Positions 45,207 through 54,917 of a stretch of DNA of 64,000 nucleotides are shown here, in pieces. The translations under genes and the position numbers were made by a program. Position 1 is the first letter of the stretch, and each line of letters starts with the position of its first letter. The notes under the pieces are model-generated. The model was not told the DNA's origin. It saw nothing but the letters and a program-made list of their open reading frames with translations, and made no database searches. The stretch is taken from contig NZ_VIWO01000002.1 of NCBI RefSeq assembly GCF_007829335.1, positions 434,001 through 498,000 on the forward strand. Reading direction: 5' to 3'. Source of the stretch: Chitinophaga polysaccharea. GTDB lineage: Bacteria > Bacteroidota > Bacteroidia > Chitinophagales > Chitinophagaceae.

Positions 45207-45634
45207 AATATTCGCAGTAATTTTTCGCGCCGGTGGAGGATATCCATCGGCGTTTTTATTTGGCGCAAAATTCTATGGGCCCAGGAATCGGATAGATGTT
45301 GGAACTCAGTCCAAAATGAATGCACTGACAGTGGAATATACGGCACTGAGTACAGGCATTGTATTTTTATTTAATTCTCAGCGCATTCATTTTTAGTAAA
45401 ATAAATCAAAGTCGCCCCGTGAGGTTAATAACGGTCAATAAATTTTAATGGTTGAAAATTATTCATATAATTTATATTATGTTAAATATAAAAATTCACT
45501 TCAAGCATTAATATAACATAACTATCTCCTATGCTTAACCGCCGCTTAAAACGGCATAAGCATTCCAACTTCCTACGGCTGTTGCAAGAAGCTGCTGCTA
45601 TAAATAAGATGATTCTTTTCTGCTGAATGAAATA
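45207..45634. other. AT-rich gene-free gap with a hairpin
   Basis: No credible gene is seen. The stretch 45350-45530 is strikingly AT-rich compared with its neighbours. ATGCTTA (45531-45537) pairs with TAAGCAT (45557-45563) with inner CCG/CGG pairing, a hairpin near the 3' end of the rhomboid gene but without a T-tract. The segment 45255-45395 can be read as an open piece (GAKFYGPRNRIDVGTQSK...) that I cannot assign. Confidence 0.5.
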
Positions 45635-47695
45635 TTATGAGCTGAGTAGCTCTCCTGTAGCGGCATCCAGTACAAATGGCCGCCAACCGCCCGGCGGATC
45701 CCACTCTCCGTCCGCTTTGATATGTTTGCCCTCGAATGAATTAATAATTACGCCGTCGATAGCCAGGTTATCGTTGTGCCAACGTACCCGTCCCTGCTTG
45801 TCGATACAATAAATGCCTGTGGAGTCTGTAACGAAGAAATGACCATTATCCTCGCGGCACTGGCCAAAATAGCCATTCAACTCCAGGCGCAAGAGATTTG
45901 ACTGCTGTTTCAGATCATACAGGTAAAAAAAATCTTCATGACCTATTACCAACAGCTGACCCGCCAAAAATGCCTGCCAACCGTACTGGCCAACGTGAAA
46001 TTGAGACCTGATCTCGTAAACGCTTTTAATACCAGTATCAGCATCCTCGTATACCACATATACAAAATTGGCTAATGCCCTGGTATCTTCGCCTGAAATC
46101 AGTATGGGTGCGTAATCCGCAGGCAATACGTTCGAAAAATAAAACCCCGGTCTGCATGATGCCAGATCTAGTTGCTTTTTTATTAAATAAGGAGATATAA
46201 GCCCTAACAGGAAGCCACTTACTAAACCACCGATATGCGCGGCATTGTCCACCGCACCGGTCAGCCCGATTAACAAGTTAATGCCTACAAACGACAGCAT
46301 GGAAAATGAAAGCGTTTTTCGTGTAAGCGTATCCGTTGGAAATTTCCTTGCGAGCAAAAGTGCTGCCAGAACGCCTGCCAGCCCAAATATAGCCCCCGAA
46401 GCCCCTACGCCTATTGCATCTGGCCGCCAATAAACGCTGACTGTACTGGCAATAATGCCCGTCAATAAGTACAGAAACAAAAAATAATAACTTCCTACCA
46501 CTTCTTCCAGCAATACACCTACCAGCATCAGTCCAACCATATTGGAAAACAGGTGCATCGCCCCTCCATGCAAGAAAATACAGGTCAGTAACCGCCACCA
46601 TTCCCCATGTAACGTCAATGGACCAAAATTAGCTCTCCAGGGTAACAAATCTGTTGCATGAAACGATATAACGCCGATTCCGGCAAATATCATAGCCACC
46701 CAAACCAGTACATTGATGCAGCCTAATAAAGGTGTCATAAAAAAGCCTCTACGGGGCCGTAAAACAAGCCACAACTCTTGCCAAAGGTCGTCCGAGGCTT
46801 TCTTCACTGGCTCTTTTAGCCCTGGAATCAATACCATTATACACCACAACGAGATAACGACTATCAGTGCAATTAAAAGCGCTTGAAGCAAAGCATTATC
46901 TTTCTGCGAAAAAGGTGTTTTCTTAGGCAACAGTAAAACAGGTGCGGCAGCGTTGCTATATTTACTACTCTTCTTTATTGCCTTTCGAAGCCCGTCTCTA
47001 TCATCGTTGTTTTCGGCGCGTTTCAGGAAAGAAAATTGTGTAACATCCAGGGAATCAAAAGCCGCCTCACTGTCAGCTAAAAATTGTTTGTAAGCCGCCC
47101 GCTTCTTTTCATCGTTAAGGCGGTTACTGATACTTTTGGTATATACAATGCCGTACCACGCCTGACAAGTGTTTCCCAACGTATCGCCGGCCTGCGCATA
47201 AATAGGTAACGCCACATAAATCATCATCCCGAAATTCTCGTTATTCTTTCCTCCTATTTCAACACCATAGTCAATTCCCGCCTGGTGTTTATCAATATAA
47301 AAATGGTCCAGTTGATAATACCTGGACAGCGGTTGTTTAATTTCATTAATACTATTGAGCTTTGTAAGCTTGCCCGTCGCTGATACCATGTAATATTGGG
47401 CAATGACCAATGGAGTGATGATAAATATCCAGGCAACTATTTGATAGAGGAAATATCCGGTGTCTCTTTTGTTATCGAGGTTTAACTGCTTTATCCGGGG
47501 ACGCAGATACACAATAACCGCCACTCCCGCTAATACCATAGGTATAAATAACTGGTGGATGTCATCCCTGATCATTGAAACATCCCAATACACAAAGATT
47601 AACCAGTTCAGGAAGGTATAACCAACTAATAGGGAGACAATAATTAGTATAAAAGGGAGAAACGCAATCTTAAACTTAGTCAACAACTTTTTCAT
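45635..47695 (-). CDS. Rhomboid protease fused to a C-terminal soluble domain
   Basis: 686-residue membrane protein. The N-terminal part has about three helices and a soluble insert (about residues 100-230, with YGVEIGGKNNENFG). The rhomboid core follows, roughly residues 310-510: HLFSNMVGLMLVGVLLEE, the catalytic Ser in GASGAIFG (about 432) and His in NAAHIGG (about 486). The last 150 residues are soluble and beta-rich, ending with GVIINSFEG and GEWDPPGGWRPFVLD, a pattern I know from uncharacterised bacterial proteins. The ATG at 47695 is preferred to 47755. Substrate unknown. Confidence 0.88.
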   Translation of the reverse strand: MKKLLTKFKIAFLPFILIIVSLLVGYTFLNWLIFVYWDVSMIRDDIHQLFIPMVLAGVAVIVYLRPRIKQLNLDNKRDTGYFLYQIVAWIFIITPLVIAQYYMVSATGKLTKLNSINEIKQPLSRYYQLDHFYIDKHQAGIDYGVEIGGKNNENFGMMIYVALPIYAQAGDTLGNTCQAWYGIVYTKSISNRLNDEKKRAAYKQFLADSEAAFDSLDVTQFSFLKRAENNDDRDGLRKAIKKSSKYSNAAAPVLLLPKKTPFSQKDNALLQALLIALIVVISLWCIMVLIPGLKEPVKKASDDLWQELWLVLRPRRGFFMTPLLGCINVLVWVAMIFAGIGVISFHATDLLPWRANFGPLTLHGEWWRLLTCIFLHGGAMHLFSNMVGLMLVGVLLEEVVGSYYFLFLYLLTGIIASTVSVYWRPDAIGVGASGAIFGLAGVLAALLLARKFPTDTLTRKTLSFSMLSFVGINLLIGLTGAVDNAAHIGGLVSGFLLGLISPYLIKKQLDLASCRPGFYFSNVLPADYAPILISGEDTRALANFVYVVYEDADTGIKSVYEIRSQFHVGQYGWQAFLAGQLLVIGHEDFFYLYDLKQQSNLLRLELNGYFGQCREDNGHFFVTDSTGIYCIDKQGRVRWHNDNLAIDGVIINSFEGKHIKADGEWDPPGGWRPFVLDAATGELLSS

Positions 47696-47786
47696 GATAT
47701 AGATCCTGCTTCCTGTAAAGATACAAGATCTATTCTTTCCGGCTATTCCTGCCACACGAGCATGATAAGAATAGCATGCGTTTAAC

Positions 47787-49382
47787 CTATACCGTGGCTG
47801 CCGCCGGTTGTTTTGCTCTTACGTTAATGGTGGTGCGACTGATATACGGTGTTATCACAATTAAGAGCATCAATACCATTATCAGGATGGCGATCAGCTC
47901 ATAGTAGTCCATCGCATATTTCAGGAAGGCTTGTTTTTGGATGGCTCTATCCAATAAACCCGGCGCCAGCCGCGCTGCCTGATCGGCCATTAGTCCCCGG
48001 GACTGTAGCGCTGCCCGGTAAGTTTGTAAGCGTTCTGCCAAACCATTGTCAACCCCGGATACGCCGTCGCTGAGCCGCATGGCGTGCGTCCTGCTAAAAT
48101 AAAGCGAGAAATAATTGATTAACGCCGTGCTCAATCCAAAGAAAGTAAAACGGATAAACACGCCTGCGGTGGAAGCAGATACACTAATGGCTTCCGGCAC
48201 CGACGAAATGATAAACAATACGATCGGTGTGAGCAACATCCCGGCGCCCATCCCCTGTAACATCAACGGCAATATAAAGGTCGCCTCGTCTACCTCAGAC
48301 GTAAACAGGAAGTACATGGCACTGTGAAATACCAATAACAGGAAGAAGCCTACCAGCCAGATGAATTGTAAGGGACGCTTTTTTATCACCAGTCTCGCTG
48401 CAATAATAGCCCCTATCACAATCCCCACCAGGTTATAGCTCAACAGCTCATACGTATGCAGGGGATCCATGCCCAATACATTGGAGAAGTAGCTGGTAGT
48501 AATATTAAATGCGCCCCGGATCAGGTACAGGCCGCCCAATAAGGTAATTCCAAATATAAACGATCTGGATTTGAATACCCCCATATCAATGAAGGGACGC
48601 TTGCGGTGCAGTTGCCTGATCACAAACGTAATCGTCAGCAATACAATACCAATAACGCTTCCAACAATCCTGGGGTCCTGTAGCCAGTAATATTGTTGCC
48701 CGTAAATCAATATATACCCCAACAAAATAAGCATAGGCGCATACAGAAAGAAGCTGGTCCAGTCGAGCTGGTAAAGGGGTACCCGACGCACAAGATGCAC
48801 CCTGTTCATCAACAGCAATAACAAGGTAGCTCCTGGTACAAATGTGTAAATGACCATTTTATACAACACATTGTATTCAAAATCATCTACCAGCGGGGCG
48901 GTGATCAGTGAAGTTAAAGAACCCGAACAAAGGATCATCCCATAAAAAATGGCGTAACCGGTTTCACGGGCATGCTCCGACTTCAGCCTGCTGAATAATA
49001 ATGTTAAACAAATGCTGGTAACGCCGCAGTTAAGAATCCCCTGTAAAAAACGACAGATAAAAAGCACCGCCACTTCCCTGGTATGATAGCACCAGTAGGT
49101 AACAATTACCTGCAACACCAAACAAATCAGGAAATATTCCTTGGTAGCGATGCGGCTGAAAAAGCGTTTTTCCAACGGGGTAAAAGCCACCAGGGCGGCA
49201 TAATACAAGAGCATGGAAAATTGGATATCCTGTGGCTCGGCGCCATAAAACCCCGTAGCTGCATTCACGTTAGCCGTCGATAACGCAAACAACATCACCG
49301 TTGGAAACAGCACCAGGAAAATAGTCAACCGGATAAGCCATTCAGGCACCCACGAACGAAATATCTGTTTACTTTGCCCCAT
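47787..49382 (-). CDS. MFS transporter, DHA2/EmrB-like efflux pump
   Basis: 531-residue major facilitator with about fourteen helices, the DHA2 layout seen in EmrB. It pairs with a HlyD-type adaptor and a TolC-type outer-membrane protein encoded directly upstream in the same operon, with a 2-bp gap. Together they form a tripartite pump through both membranes. Sequence similarity to EmrB is modest, and the exported compound cannot be predicted; lipophilic toxins are typical. A C-terminal tail of about 25 residues is polar (RTTINVRAKQPAAATV). Confidence 0.9.
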   Translation of the reverse strand: MGQSKQIFRSWVPEWLIRLTIFLVLFPTVMLFALSTANVNAATGFYGAEPQDIQFSMLLYYAALVAFTPLEKRFFSRIATKEYFLICLVLQVIVTYWCYHTREVAVLFICRFLQGILNCGVTSICLTLLFSRLKSEHARETGYAIFYGMILCSGSLTSLITAPLVDDFEYNVLYKMVIYTFVPGATLLLLLMNRVHLVRRVPLYQLDWTSFFLYAPMLILLGYILIYGQQYYWLQDPRIVGSVIGIVLLTITFVIRQLHRKRPFIDMGVFKSRSFIFGITLLGGLYLIRGAFNITTSYFSNVLGMDPLHTYELLSYNLVGIVIGAIIAARLVIKKRPLQFIWLVGFFLLLVFHSAMYFLFTSEVDEATFILPLMLQGMGAGMLLTPIVLFIISSVPEAISVSASTAGVFIRFTFFGLSTALINYFSLYFSRTHAMRLSDGVSGVDNGLAERLQTYRAALQSRGLMADQAARLAPGLLDRAIQKQAFLKYAMDYYELIAILIMVLMLLIVITPYISRTTINVRAKQPAAATV

Positions 49383-49384
49383 GG

Positions 49385-50458
49385 TTATTGACGTTCTTTT
49401 GCAACAGACACATTTACATTCATCCCTGCCGACAGCTGCTTCAGCTCTTCCGGCGTACCGTTGAGGCGTATACGTACCGGGATGCGCTGGGCTATTTTCA
49501 CGAAGTTACCGGTGGCATTGTCTGGTGGCAGCAGCGAAAACCGGCTACCAGTGGCAGCGGACAGTGATTCTATCTTTCCCGTGAGTTTTTTTCCCGGGAA
49601 AGCATCCACGACTATCCTGGCGGTTTCGCCGATATTCATATGGCGGATCTGTGTTTCCTTGAAATTGGCCACTACCCATTTGCCTGCTTCCCAGTCTACA
49701 ATATAAGCCAGCACCTGCCCCGCCTGCACCAGCTGCCTGGGTTGTATGGTGCGGCGACCCATTTTACCGTTATAGGGCGCTGTGATAATGGTGTAGGATA
49801 CGTTAAGATCATTTTTTGTTACTACGGCCTCTCTCCTCTTTATTTCAGCATTCAGGGCGCTCTGCTGTACTTTGGCGTCATTGATCTTGGCCAGGGAAGC
49901 CTGGTAAGCATCCCGCGCGGTTTTGTAATCCGAACGGGCCACTGCCAGTGCAGTCTCTACTTTCTCCAGCTGTTGTTTGGTGGCAGATTCTACATCATAT
50001 AATTTTTTATAACGATCGTATTCCTGTTCCTGGTTTACCAGTTTTGCCTTAGCCGCCGCTATCTGCGATTCATATACCCTGGCTGTCTGCGCCGAGGTAG
50101 TAACATTGCTTTCCAGTACGGTTACCTGCGCCCGGGCGTTGAGCAACGAGGCTTCCGCTTCCTGTTGTTGTGCGGCATACTCGCTGTTATCTATGATAAT
50201 CAACGTATCACCTTTTTTTACTTCCTGGTTTTCTTCATAGCGGATCTCTTCTATATAACCGGTTACCTTGGCTACAACAGGGTTAATGTACTCGTCGATC
50301 TGTGCATCGTTGGTTTCTTCAAACTTCCAGTGCTGCAACAGGGTGTTTATCCCCCAAATACCCAGGCATACTACCACGATCGCAGCGATCATAGTGGTAA
50401 TACGGGAAATGAGTCTGTCCGTTTTGTTGGTAGTGGTGTTGGTGTTCGTCTTGTTCAT
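49385..50458 (-). CDS. HlyD/EmrA family efflux adaptor
   Basis: Periplasmic adaptor (membrane fusion protein), 357 residues. One N-terminal membrane anchor (about 16-38). The barrel-sandwich part contains YINPVVAKVTGYIEEIRYEENQEVKKGDTLIIID, followed by a long coiled-coil hairpin (about 90-200, AQQQEAEASLLNARAQV and LVNQEQEYDRYKKLYDVESATKQQ), and a beta-barrel with NFKETQIRHMNIGE. This is the EmrA type. It bridges the MFS pump and the TolC-like protein encoded on either side (2-bp and 3-bp gaps). Confidence 0.94.
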   Translation of the reverse strand: MNKTNTNTTTNKTDRLISRITTMIAAIVVVCLGIWGINTLLQHWKFEETNDAQIDEYINPVVAKVTGYIEEIRYEENQEVKKGDTLIIIDNSEYAAQQQEAEASLLNARAQVTVLESNVTTSAQTARVYESQIAAAKAKLVNQEQEYDRYKKLYDVESATKQQLEKVETALAVARSDYKTARDAYQASLAKINDAKVQQSALNAEIKRREAVVTKNDLNVSYTIITAPYNGKMGRRTIQPRQLVQAGQVLAYIVDWEAGKWVVANFKETQIRHMNIGETARIVVDAFPGKKLTGKIESLSAATGSRFSLLPPDNATGNFVKIAQRIPVRIRLNGTPEELKQLSAGMNVNVSVAKERQ

Positions 50459-50461
50459 ATA

Positions 50462-51796
50462 TTAAAGGTTGCCTGTCGCTTTCAATAATTGATAGTATTG
50501 TAATTGTGCGGTTACTTCAGCCGTGGTCAGGTCAAAGCGGGACTGCAGCAGTTGCGTTTCTGCGTCCAGCAGATCTGTTAGCAGTGACAGCTGGTTGAAA
50601 TAGGTATTATTGACAATCCGGAAATTCTCTCTTGCCTGTGTAATATTGTCGTTAGCTACCTGGATACGTGTCAACGCTTCCGTGTAGCGTAGGTAGGCGG
50701 CTTGTACCTCCTGGCGCACCTGGTCTTTGGTATCGGCATGTTCTATTTCCTGGCGCTCCAGGTTGATCTTTGCTTCCTGCTTTTTATGTTTATTCTGATA
50801 GAAAGCGGAGATGGGAACCGCTGCTTTCACTCCTGCTTGTCCCAATCCATATAACGCGATGGAGTAAGGATAAAAAAGTATCTGGGGATAAGTGTAGGCG
50901 TATTCCGCGTACAATCCTACTTTAGGGAGTATATTACTTTTCACCTCCTTCAGTTTCAATTCACTCAATATGGTTTCCTTCTCTGAAATCTTAAAGGCGA
51001 ATGAGTGCTCATAAGCATCAGCGAGATAGTCTTCATAGCTGCGTACCGGCGCCTGCGGCACTACCAGCGTATCGAGGGATAGCTGGTTATAGCTGCTGTC
51101 TGGCTGACCTATCATGATATTAAGCCGCTGATTAGCAATCTGTATCCCGTTCCGTATTTCGAGCAGGGTCATTCTTTGTTTGGATAGCATCAACTCAGCC
51201 CGCAGTACATCGCTTTTTAATACCACCCCATGCTGGTGCAGGTGACGGATTTCCTCCAGTTGCTTTTCTCGTTCGGCGATATCCTGCAACAATACTTTTT
51301 CGTACCTCCGTCCCCGGTAGATATCCAGGTAGACCGCTGCTGCTTTATAATGTATTTCTGTAACTGTAAGATTTTTCTGTTCGGTGGCTAGTTCCGCCTC
51401 GGTTTGCCTGGCACTGATTTCCCGGGATGTTTTTCCTCCGTTATATACATTCAGATAGGCATCTGCCCCAAACTGGTAATAGGCATGTACAACGGGATAC
51501 TGCGTGGGGGAATGTAATAATCCGTCCTGGTAGATAGCGAGATTGGATACGCGGGCATATAAGCCACTGGCTTTCACTTCTGGTAAACGCTCGTCCCTGG
51601 CTGATTTGGTACGTTCGTCCATACGCTGTACATGGAGATACTGCATTTGCAATTGCCGGTTGTAAGCATCTGCCCTTTTCCATACATCCGTTAACGTTAG
51701 GGTGTTCTTGTCGGGGACCTGACTAAGGGCTGTCTGTGTGGTGAAAAGTGCGATCAACACCCCTCCTGCCAGCCACTTATTAGTAATTATAGACAT
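50462..51796 (-). CDS. TolC family outer-membrane efflux protein
   Basis: 444-residue outer-membrane factor, first gene of the efflux operon. A signal peptide ends near residue 26 (TTQTALSQ). Two repeats of long helices and short strands follow, typical of TolC. Examples are LTLTDVWKRADAYNRQLQM near the N-terminus and ITQARENFRIVNNTYFNQLSLLTDLLDAETQLLQ near the C-terminus. It is divergent from the AraC-type regulator gene with an 86-bp gap that should hold both promoters, although I see no perfect TAnnTTTG there. Confidence 0.92.
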   Translation of the reverse strand: MSIITNKWLAGGVLIALFTTQTALSQVPDKNTLTLTDVWKRADAYNRQLQMQYLHVQRMDERTKSARDERLPEVKASGLYARVSNLAIYQDGLLHSPTQYPVVHAYYQFGADAYLNVYNGGKTSREISARQTEAELATEQKNLTVTEIHYKAAAVYLDIYRGRRYEKVLLQDIAEREKQLEEIRHLHQHGVVLKSDVLRAELMLSKQRMTLLEIRNGIQIANQRLNIMIGQPDSSYNQLSLDTLVVPQAPVRSYEDYLADAYEHSFAFKISEKETILSELKLKEVKSNILPKVGLYAEYAYTYPQILFYPYSIALYGLGQAGVKAAVPISAFYQNKHKKQEAKINLERQEIEHADTKDQVRQEVQAAYLRYTEALTRIQVANDNITQARENFRIVNNTYFNQLSLLTDLLDAETQLLQSRFDLTTAEVTAQLQYYQLLKATGNL

Positions 51797-51882
51797 ATTT
51801 ATAGTGATGAAGATGCAAAGTTCCCACCCGATTAGTTAATTTATTTTCTATAAATTGCCATAAAATTGTTAGATCCGGCCAA

Positions 51883-52674
51883 ATGAGTGATTTTGATCCA
51901 CAACTGATATTGAACGCTGTTGATGCCATCCCGGGATCAGCTTATGTATGGCATTGGAAAACGGAACATCACTTTTCCTCCCATAAGCATAACAAAGGAC
52001 AGCTCACCTATGTTGAAGGAGGCGCCGCCTTTTTATATACAAAAGATAAAACCTACTTTCTGCCCGCCCGGCACTATATGTGGGTGCCTGCAGGTGTAGA
52101 ACATTATTTTCAACACCGGTACCCGGCGAATTTTGTGCGTACGATTTATTTTTTCAGTGAGCTGGAAGACCAGGACGATCCTTTTTATACCAAGACAGGT
52201 ATTTACCCTGTCAGCAACCTGCTGCTGGAAATGATCCTGCATACCGCCCAATGGGACGGAGATATATTGCCGGGCGACAAGCGCTTTACTTTTATTAAGG
52301 CCATCAAGGACATGTTACCTGCAATCAGCGCTGTACCCCTGCCTATTACTTTGCCCACCACCGATAATCCCCGGTTACAGCCTGTACTCAGGTATATACA
52401 GGAAAACCTTGCCGAGCCGCTTACCCTGGAATCGGTGGGACATACATTCAACTATAGTGAACGTACATTGACAAGACTTTTCCGTGCCACTATGGACATC
52501 TCTTTCTTTCAATACCTGAAGCTGGCCAGGATGATCAAGGCCATGGGATACCTGTTGGAAACAGAGAAAACCATCAATGAAATAGCCTGGGATACCGGGT
52601 ACAACAGCGTTTCTGCGTTCAGCAATACTTTCTTTAAGCTGGTGGGCAGAAGACCCAGTGATTTTCAGCAGTAA
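51883..52674 (+). CDS. AraC family transcriptional regulator
   Basis: 263-residue regulator with an N-terminal cupin-type sensing domain (WHWKTEHHFSSHKHNKGQLTYVEGG, then a MWVPAGVEHYF motif) and a C-terminal double helix-turn-helix domain (about residues 165-263). The HTH contains SERTLTRLFRATMDISFFQYL and NEIAWDTGYNSVSAFSNTFFKLVGRRPSDF, the AraC signature. Located head-to-head with the tripartite efflux operon, it most likely activates it in response to a bound small molecule; this is inferred from gene order. Confidence 0.94.
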   Translation: MSDFDPQLILNAVDAIPGSAYVWHWKTEHHFSSHKHNKGQLTYVEGGAAFLYTKDKTYFLPARHYMWVPAGVEHYFQHRYPANFVRTIYFFSELEDQDDPFYTKTGIYPVSNLLLEMILHTAQWDGDILPGDKRFTFIKAIKDMLPAISAVPLPITLPTTDNPRLQPVLRYIQENLAEPLTLESVGHTFNYSERTLTRLFRATMDISFFQYLKLARMIKAMGYLLETEKTINEIAWDTGYNSVSAFSNTFFKLVGRRPSDFQQ

Positions 52675-52758
52675 GCGGGCAACCGGCTCCACTCATCCCA
52701 AAGTATTTGAATTTATGCGGCTTTTGCATAATCTTTAAATCCAATCAAGATCCGATAC

Positions 52759-54306
52759 ATGAATATCATGAGCAAGCAACTGATGCTATCGTTATTGCTG
52801 TCAGGCACTTTGGGACTGTCGCAGCTACAGGCACAACAAAAAAACACGAAGCCGCCGGCACCTTCTAAAGAAAATGCACCGCAGTACGGAACTGTTATCC
52901 TCAACCCGGATACCACGGTCATCACCTACCACGATGTTACCGTAAAAGGCCAGAAGATCCCGTATAAAGCGATTGCCGGCACACAGCCGGTATGGGACCA
53001 GGATGGGAAAGTATTGGCCGGGCTCTTTTATACCTATTATGAAAGAACAGATGTCAAAGACCGCGCAAACCGCCCCCTGGTTATTTCCTTTAACGGTGGT
53101 CCGGGTACACCTTCTGTATGGATGCAGATTGCCTACACCGGCCCCCGGTTGTTGAACATCGACGATGAAGGCTATCCCGTACAACCATACGGCATACACG
53201 AAAATCCGGAGTCTATCCTCGATATGGCGGACATCATTTATATAGACCCAGCCAACACTGGTTTTTCGAGAGTCACCGGCAAAGATGTGCCCCGTGAAAA
53301 GTTCTTTGGCGTAAATGCCGATATCCGCTATCTGGCCGAATGGATCAATACTTTTGTCTCCCGCCAAAACAGGTGGGCATCTCCCAAATACCTGATCGGC
53401 GAAAGCTACGGCACCACCCGGGTTTCGGGACTGGCGCTGGAATTGCAAAATGCGCAATGGATGTACCTGAACGGTGTAATCCTGGTGTCGCCTACGGAAT
53501 TGGGTATATCGCGCAACGGTCCGGTGGATGCCGCCCTGCGTCTACCCTATTTTGCCGCCACCGCCTGGTACCACAAGGCATTGTCGCCCGATTTGCAGCA
53601 AAAAGACCTTTCCGCCGTTCTCCCGGAAGTCGAAAATTTTACCATCCATGAGCTGATACCTGCTATCAGCCAGGGAGGCTTCCTCGACGATCAGCAACGC
53701 AAGACTATCGCCGCCAAAATGGCCCGCTACGCTGGTCTGTCAGAGAAAGTGATATTACAACACAACCTCAATGTACCGCCTAATTTCTTCTGGAAAGAAC
53801 TGCTGCGGGACAAAGGCTATACCGTGGGGCGCCTGGATTCCCGCTACCTTGGTATGGACCGGGAAGATGCAGGAAGCGGCCCGGATTATAACGCGGAACT
53901 TACCTCCTGGTTACATGCGTTTACACCGGCCATCAATATTTACCTGCGGCAGGAACTGGATTTTAAAACGGATCTGAAATACCTGATGTTTGGTCCCGTA
54001 CATCCATGGGATAGTAACAATGATAATACCGGGGAGAACCTGCGCCAGGCCATGGCAGCCAATCCCTACCTGCATGTTATGATCCAGTCGGGCTATTACG
54101 ATGGCGCCTGCGACTATTTCAATGCCAAATACAGCATGTGGCAAATGGATCCGGGCGGTCGCCTGAAAGACAGGCTCTCCTGGCATGGCTATCGCAGCGG
54201 ACATATGATGTACCTGCGTAAAGACGACCTGGCCACCGGCAATAACGATATCCGTGCTTTTATTAAAGCATCGATGCCCAAAGCCGGGCAGCCAGCGAAG
54301 TATTAA
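52759..54306 (+). CDS. Secreted S10 family serine carboxypeptidase
   Basis: 515-residue alpha/beta-hydrolase peptidase of the carboxypeptidase Y family. A signal peptide covers about residues 1-25. Catalytic Ser216 lies in GESYGTTR, the Asp in SGYYDGACD, and the His in YRSGHMMYL, so the triad is complete; NGGPGTPSVW forms the oxyanion-hole region typical of S10. A Met codon at 52768 is an alternative start. Expected to cleave C-terminal residues in the periplasm. Similar bacterial S10 proteins are common in Bacteroidota and proteobacteria. Confidence 0.93.
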   Translation: MNIMSKQLMLSLLLSGTLGLSQLQAQQKNTKPPAPSKENAPQYGTVILNPDTTVITYHDVTVKGQKIPYKAIAGTQPVWDQDGKVLAGLFYTYYERTDVKDRANRPLVISFNGGPGTPSVWMQIAYTGPRLLNIDDEGYPVQPYGIHENPESILDMADIIYIDPANTGFSRVTGKDVPREKFFGVNADIRYLAEWINTFVSRQNRWASPKYLIGESYGTTRVSGLALELQNAQWMYLNGVILVSPTELGISRNGPVDAALRLPYFAATAWYHKALSPDLQQKDLSAVLPEVENFTIHELIPAISQGGFLDDQQRKTIAAKMARYAGLSEKVILQHNLNVPPNFFWKELLRDKGYTVGRLDSRYLGMDREDAGSGPDYNAELTSWLHAFTPAINIYLRQELDFKTDLKYLMFGPVHPWDSNNDNTGENLRQAMAANPYLHVMIQSGYYDGACDYFNAKYSMWQMDPGGRLKDRLSWHGYRSGHMMYLRKDDLATGNNDIRAFIKASMPKAGQPAKY

Positions 54307-54342
54307 GGGGTGCTGAAAGCATAAAATTACTATCATTGCAGC

Positions 54343-54861
54343 ATGCTGGACAAACAACGAATAAGAAGGATCCTGACGTATGCAGCGAAATGCGTAACCG
54401 GTGTACTTTTGGTATTGGGGCTATCCTGGCTGACGGGATATGAAGATGTCATCTGGGTATTAATTTCTGTGATGCTGGTGTTGTCTCCAGACGGTTCAGA
54501 CGCAGTAACATTGGCGGTTACACGTATAAAGGCGAATGTAGTAGGCGCTATTTCAGGATTTCTGCTGATACTGGTACATCCCAACATGCTGCTAATGATG
54601 TGTGCGGCGGTATTTATCACCGTGGTGATCTGTAACTTGCTGAAACTGGAAGCAGCTACCCGGACCGCATTGGCGGCCACTATTATCGTCATGACGCACG
54701 AAGCCGGCACCCATGCCTGGGATACGGCGGTGGCCAGGGTGCTATCGGTGCTCGCCGGTTGTTTGTTAGGCTTAGTGATCACTTTCCTTTTCCATAATAA
54801 GTATACCCGCCAAACGGCCGAAATAATGCTCCCCCGACCCCCGGATCGTGGCGGGGAATAG
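54343..54861 (+). CDS. FUSC/aromatic acid exporter-like membrane protein
   Basis: 172-residue protein with about six closely packed helices, matching the N-terminal membrane half of FUSC/ArAE-type proteins (YAAKCVTGVLLVLGLSWLTGYEDVIWVLISVMLVLSP; TRIKANVVGAISGFLL). The soluble C-terminal half found in long family members is absent, as in many short bacterial versions. Function unknown; aromatic acid export is only a family guess. It lies 36 bp after the S10 gene. Confidence 0.8.
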   Translation: MLDKQRIRRILTYAAKCVTGVLLVLGLSWLTGYEDVIWVLISVMLVLSPDGSDAVTLAVTRIKANVVGAISGFLLILVHPNMLLMMCAAVFITVVICNLLKLEAATRTALAATIIVMTHEAGTHAWDTAVARVLSVLAGCLLGLVITFLFHNKYTRQTAEIMLPRPPDRGGE

Positions 54862-54892
54862 GCAAGTACAGATTTCCTCCAGAATTGACTGC

Positions 54893-54900
54893 TATTTTTG
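54893..54900 (+). promoter_or_regulatory. -7 promoter element TATTTTTG for the PAP2 gene
   Basis: Exact TAnnTTTG match, 17 bp before the ATG at 54918. An AAGGAGAG ribosome site at about 54909-54916 lies between them and supports that start. Confidence 0.5.
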
Positions 54901-54917
54901 AACGATTAAGGAGAGAT

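Noticed and set aside
44906..45346. Minus-strand open frame of 146 residues
   Set aside because: It overlaps the RidA pseudogene on the opposite strand, and its translation has no domain; the plus-strand RidA reading explains the region better.
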